Source: a bacterium
Lineage (GTDB): Bacteria; Patescibacteriota; Minisyncoccia; Phycocordibacterales; SBAW01
DNA length: 7,177 nucleotides
Reading direction: 5' to 3'
Assembly (NCBI GenBank): GCA_021813335.1
Contig: JAKALC010000035.1
Coordinates: 1-7,177, forward strand
This document shows, one piece after another, positions 4,692-7,177 of the stretch (position 1 is the first letter of the stretch; the number at the start of each line of letters is the position of its first letter). The notes under the pieces are model-generated. The model did not search any database and was not told the DNA's origin. It saw only the letters and a program-made list of their open reading frames with translations. A program made the position numbers and the translations under genes.

Positions 4692-5699
4692 TTACGACTG
4701 CGCGGCCGCGAGCACGTGGCGCACGAGCGATTCGGTGTACCCCATCTCGTTGTCGTACCAGGCGAGCACCTTCACGAGGTTCCCCTCGACGACGCGCGTC
4801 ATCCCGAGATCCGCGATGGAGGCGCAGGGTTCGCCGATGATGTCGCTTGAGACGAGCTCCTCGTCGGTCGCCCGGAAAATGCCCTCCCAGCGCGGCTGCT
4901 CCGCAGCCGCGCGCAGTATTCCATTCACCTCCTCCTTCGTCGTCGGGCGCTTCGCGATGAACGTGACGTCCGCGATGGAGCCCGCGGGTACCGGCACGCG
5001 GAGCGATATGCCGTCGAACTTCCCGGCGAGCGGCGTGTACGCCTGCACGACCGCGGTGGCCGCGCCGGTGGAGGTCGGCACGATGTTCTGCGCCGCCGCG
5101 CGGCCCTCCTTCATATCCTTCCTGGACGGGCCGTCGACGAGCGCCTGGCTCGCGGTGTAGGCGTGGGTCGTCGAGAGGATGGCCTTCTCGATGCCGATGG
5201 CCTCGTCGAGAATCGCGATGACGGGGCTCGCGGAATTGGTCGTGCAGGAGGCGTTGCTCGTTATCCGGCAGGTCGCGAGCTTCTCCTCATTGATGCCCAT
5301 CAGCACCGTCGCGCCGAGCGATTCGTCGCCTTTCGCCGGCGCGCTGATGACGACGCGCTTCGCGCCCGCGGCGATGTGTGCCTGCGCCTTTTCATATTCG
5401 GTGAAGAAGCCGGTCGACTCGACGACGACGTCGATGCCGAGGTCTTTCCAGGGCAAATTCGCCGGGTCTTTTTCGGAAAAGAATTTCACCATCGCGCCGT
5501 CGACGAGCAGCGCCCCGCCCTTCGCCTCCACCGCAAACGGCGCCTGCCGGTATACCGTGTCGTGCCGCAAGAGATACGCGAGATTCTCGAGCGAGCCGAG
5601 GTCGTTCACCGCGGCGAGCTCGATGCCGCGGCCCTGCGAGCGGCGCGCGAATGCGCGGCCGATGCGCCCGAACCCGTTAATTGCAACGCGAATAGCCAT
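4692..5699 (-). CDS. gap: Glyceraldehyde-3-phosphate dehydrogenase, type I
   Basis: The protein has 335 residues, the normal length for this cytosolic tetrameric enzyme, which oxidatively phosphorylates glyceraldehyde-3-P to 1,3-bisphosphoglycerate. The Rossmann motif INGFGRIGR is at 7-15, D33 (in VNDL) indicates preference for NAD, the catalytic cysteine C152 is in SNASCTTNS, the partner histidine H179 is in THAYTASQ, and the phosphate-site PTSTGAA and the C-terminal WYDNEMGY are present. The second cysteine of the usual CTTNC motif is a serine here, which is not catalytic. I chose the ATG at 5699 (MAIRVAINGFG): the frame is open to a GTG at 5756, but those extra codons would overlap the -10 box. 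The predicted leader is about 40 nt with no Shine-Dalgarno. It probably heads a transcript with rpiB and supplies the glycolytic exit for the pentose pathway genes downstream. Confidence 0.97.
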   Translation of the reverse strand: MAIRVAINGFGRIGRAFARRSQGRGIELAAVNDLGSLENLAYLLRHDTVYRQAPFAVEAKGGALLVDGAMVKFFSEKDPANLPWKDLGIDVVVESTGFFTEYEKAQAHIAAGAKRVVISAPAKGDESLGATVLMGINEEKLATCRITSNASCTTNSASPVIAILDEAIGIEKAILSTTHAYTASQALVDGPSRKDMKEGRAAAQNIVPTSTGAATAVVQAYTPLAGKFDGISLRVPVPAGSIADVTFIAKRPTTKEEVNGILRAAAEQPRWEGIFRATDEELVSSDIIGEPCASIADLGMTRVVEGNLVKVLAWYDNEMGYTESLVRHVLAAAQS

Positions 5700-5746
5700 A
5701 TGCAAAGAATTAAGAAAGTAAAGAATCACCCGTAACCGATGCCCGG

Positions 5747-5755
5747 AGTATAGCA
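5747..5755 (-). promoter_or_regulatory. Extended -10 promoter for gap
   Basis: On the minus strand TGCTATACT gives a TGn-extended -10 box, 47 bases upstream of the gap ATG. The TATACT core is the same as before three other genes here. No -35 element is visible, which is acceptable for an extended -10 promoter. Confidence 0.6.
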
Positions 5756-5775
5756 CCGGCCGCCAGCCCCGGACA

Positions 5776-5886
5776 TTACTTGTTACTTGGGTTACTTGGG
5801 TGTCTTACTTGGGTGTCTCGCCGCCAAGTGACGCCGCCAAGTGACCGCCAAGGTGCCGGGCGAGTGCCGCGTGGGTGCCGGGCGAG
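5776..5886. repeat. Inverted cluster of short tandem repeats downstream of the surface-protein gene
   Basis: The left half carries TTACTTG(G) four times (5776, 5783, 5792, 5805), partly as a 9-mer GTTACTTGG in tandem (5782, 5791) and a 13-mer TTACTTGGGTGTC in tandem (5792, 5805). The right half carries an exact 13-mer GCCGCCAAGTGAC in tandem (5820, 5833) and a diverged CCAAGGTG (5848). TTACTTGG and CCAAGTGA are inverted complements apart from one position. A 12-mer GTGCCGGGCGAG recurs at 5853 and 5875. The 191-bp intergenic stretch 5757-5947 holds nothing else I can support apart from the gap promoter. It may serve as a 3' hairpin for the surface-protein mRNA or be another palindromic repeat family. 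Confidence 0.7.
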
Positions 5887-5947
5887 AGCGCGGAGAGGGC
5901 CGCGGCGGCCGTGCGGCGCGCCGGACGAACCGAGCGCGCGATTTGGA

Positions 5948-7036
5948 CTAGGAGGAGGTCGTGGTGGTGGAAGTCGTCGTTGACGTCGTGGTTGTCGAGG
6001 TAGAAGTCGCGGTACCGGTCGAAGTTGTCGCAGCCGTCGCGGTGGACGAGGCGGCGACCGAGACCGTGCGCGTCGCGCTCCCCGTGTTCCCCGCGCTGTC
6101 CGTCGCCGAGTACGTGATGGCGTAGGTGCCGGCGGTCGCCGTATCGACGGAGCCGATGGTCACGATCTTGGCGGTCAGGTCGCCGTCCACGTTGTCGAGC
6201 GCGGTGGCGCCCGGGTCGGTCCAGGTATCGCCGACCATGAGCTGCACCGTCGCCGAACCGTTCAGGGTGACGACGGGCGGCGTCGTGTCGGCAGTCGTCG
6301 AAGTGGCAGTCGAGGTGGCCGTCGTAGTGGTTGTCGCAGTCGAGGTCGTGCCCGACGTGGAGACCGTGCCGTCGGGGTTCCCCACGATGACCGAGCGGGT
6401 GACGCTCGCCGTGTCGCCCGCGCTGTCGCGCGCCGTGTAGGTGAGGATGTAAGTCGTCGGAGCGGAGGTGTCGAGGAAGGGCGAGGAGGTCGCCGTCGCG
6501 CCGCCGTTCACGTAGATGCCGTAGGGCGCGGTGCCGTCCGAGCCGCCCGCGACAACGGCTCCCTGCTCGACGTAAGTACTGCCGACGGCGAGGTACGTCG
6601 GGTTCGCGCCGTTCAGCGTAACCGTGAGCGGGCCCGAAGCGGCCGGCGCGGTCGCGGTCGCGGTCGTCGCGAACGGATCCAGGGTCGCGGCGGTCGGGAG
6701 GCAGGCGCCCGGCGTGGTCGTCGGCGCGCCGTCCGCCACGCTGAAGCAGTACGGCTGCTTCGTCACCGTGTCGTAGAGCGTCACGCCCGCGGGCGCGGAA
6801 GCGGTGCCGACCGCGAGATTCCCCGCCGTAAGATGGTCGATGAAGCCCCGCGCCGCGTAGAAGGCGTTTGCGGCGAGCTCGCCGATGTGCAGGATGCCGC
6901 TGAAGCCCTGGAGCGCGCCCGCGACGATGGTCGAAGTGGAGAGCGAGAGCGTCGTGGTGGAGACGCTCACCGCCCCGCTCTCGAGCGCAGCCACGCGCGC
7001 TTCGAGCGACGTGAGGCGGGTGTTCTGCGCATCCAC
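5948..7036 (-). CDS. Surface protein with coiled coil, two Ig-like (DUF5011-type) domains and Thr/Ser-rich tail
   Basis: The open frame gives 362 residues from a GTG at 7036. Residues 1-20 (NTRLTSLEARVAALES) are coiled coil. Residues 45-115 hold a Gly/Ala-rich segment (ILHIGELAANAFYAARG) and two cysteines (C97, C112). Residues 137-219 and 253-327 are related Ig-like domains, both opening with TLNGxxxxxxxVGxTxxxxGA and closing with YxxTxxDSAGxTxSxTRxVxV, a pattern of DUF5011-type cell-surface repeats. A Thr/Ser/Ala linker (224-252) separates them, and a similar tail (329-362) ends the protein with no anchor motif visible. It is probably exported or part of a larger surface protein. The GTG start is suspect: coiled-coil sequence continues in frame for many codons upstream, no ribosome site or -10 box precedes it, and an in-frame TGA lies at 7133-7135. 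The true protein may be longer and broken by a frameshift. Confidence 0.75.
   Translation of the reverse strand: MDAQNTRLTSLEARVAALESGAVSVSTTTLSLSTSTIVAGALQGFSGILHIGELAANAFYAARGFIDHLTAGNLAVGTASAPAGVTLYDTVTKQPYCFSVADGAPTTTPGACLPTAATLDPFATTATATAPAASGPLTVTLNGANPTYLAVGSTYVEQGAVVAGGSDGTAPYGIYVNGGATATSSPFLDTSAPTTYILTYTARDSAGDTASVTRSVIVGNPDGTVSTSGTTSTATTTTTATSTATSTTADTTPPVVTLNGSATVQLMVGDTWTDPGATALDNVDGDLTAKIVTIGSVDTATAGTYAITYSATDSAGNTGSATRTVSVAASSTATAATTSTGTATSTSTTTTSTTTSTTTTSS
5951..6052 (-). repeat. Degenerate triplet tract encoding Thr/Ser tail
   Basis: About 100 bp of degenerate ACx/TCx codons encode the last 34 residues of the surface protein (runs such as TSTTTTSTTTSTTTTSS). Such tracts are prone to slippage and are often glycosylated or extended linkers in surface proteins. 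Confidence 0.7.
6281..6367 (-). repeat. Degenerate triplet tract encoding Thr/Ser linker between Ig-like domains
   Basis: This encodes residues about 224-252 (STSGTTSTATTTTTATSTAT), a flexible linker between the two Ig-like domains. Composition matches the C-terminal tail, so the layout is domain-linker-domain-linker. Confidence 0.65.
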
Positions 7037-7177
7037 CTTCGCCGCAAGCGCCTGGATTTCCAGTTCGTCGAGGTAGGGGAAGGCAATCTGCCATACCCTT
7101 CCTCGTTCATCTGGGCTGACCCGTCTATCGCCTCAATCAGGCAGAGAATGCGGCACGTATTTCTCAATCGCGAAGAA
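7037..7177 (-). pseudogene. Upstream coding remnant of the surface protein, frame apparently disrupted
   Basis: All three minus-strand frames contribute protein-like pieces here. The frame of the surface protein reads FFAIEKYVPHSLPD then TGA at 7133-7135; after that it gives VWQIAFPYLDELEIQALAAK, running straight into VDAQNTRLTSLEARVAALES as one continuous coiled coil. The segment in between looks better in the next frame (LIEAIDGSAQMNEEGYG). Losing one base near 7138-7141 and gaining one near 7093-7096 would join everything into a single frame. It could be a decayed gene, an assembly or sequencing error, or the 3' end of a separate upstream gene followed by a short leader. Confidence 0.4.

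Noticed and set aside
5700..5756. An N-terminal extension of GAPDH from the GTG at 5756
   Set aside because: The extra 19 residues match nothing in the family, and the GTG lies upstream of the -10 box that would drive the gene.
5805..7094. A 429-codon minus-strand frame overlapping the surface-protein gene
   Set aside because: Its translation is dominated by Arg, His, Gly and Ala with no domain, whereas the alternative frame gives two clear Ig-like repeats and Thr/Ser linkers. It is a shadow frame, although its first codons fall in the disrupted region.
7133..7135. In-frame TGA read as an amino acid (recoded genetic code)
   Set aside because: No other gene in the window contains internal TGA codons and one gene uses TGA as its stop, so local frame disruption is a simpler explanation.

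Overview
The window looks like a chromosomal piece of a Candidate Phyla Radiation bacterium, most likely a Parcubacteria-type (Kaiserbacteria-like) genome of high GC content. This placement is inference. It rests on tightly packed short genes, a transketolase split into two genes, small type IV-pilin-like proteins with the FTLIELLVVI signature, a Thr/Ser-rich surface protein, almost no Shine-Dalgarno sequences, and -10 boxes placed so close to start codons that several mRNAs should be leaderless. Every gene I can support lies on the minus strand; the long plus-strand frames are shadows produced by the GC-rich codon usage.

Read in the direction of transcription (right to left): positions 7177-5948 hold a secreted or surface protein with a coiled-coil N-terminus, two related Ig-like (DUF5011-type) domains and Thr/Ser-rich linkers. 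Its real start is uncertain because the frame upstream is disrupted. Positions 5947-5700 are intergenic, with a 13-mer/9-mer inverted repeat cluster and an extended -10 promoter. Then come gap (glyceraldehyde-3-phosphate dehydrogenase), a short palindrome, and rpiB (ribose-5-phosphate isomerase B with the GGSGxGE active site). A two-gene module follows, made of an 89-residue single-span membrane protein and a type IV pilin-like protein. Next is a ribulose-phosphate 3-epimerase family protein with altered metal ligands. A second, paralogous copy of the membrane-protein/pilin module follows, and finally the N- and C-terminal halves of transketolase, the latter running off the left edge.

The metabolic genes (gap, rpiB, rpe, tkt) form the non-oxidative pentose phosphate branch joined to lower glycolysis: RpiB and Rpe interconvert ribose-5-P, ribulose-5-P and xylulose-5-P, transketolase exchanges two-carbon units to yield glyceraldehyde-3-P, and GAPDH oxidises that product. 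The duplicated membrane-protein/pilin modules are interleaved with this set.

The most striking features are: (i) a 69-bp palindromic repeat inserted cleanly in frame inside the transketolase N-subunit gene, with a related palindrome between gap and rpiB; (ii) the duplicated module carrying an unrecognised 89-residue membrane-protein family; and (iii) a recurrent TATnCT-N6-ATG arrangement indicating leaderless transcription.
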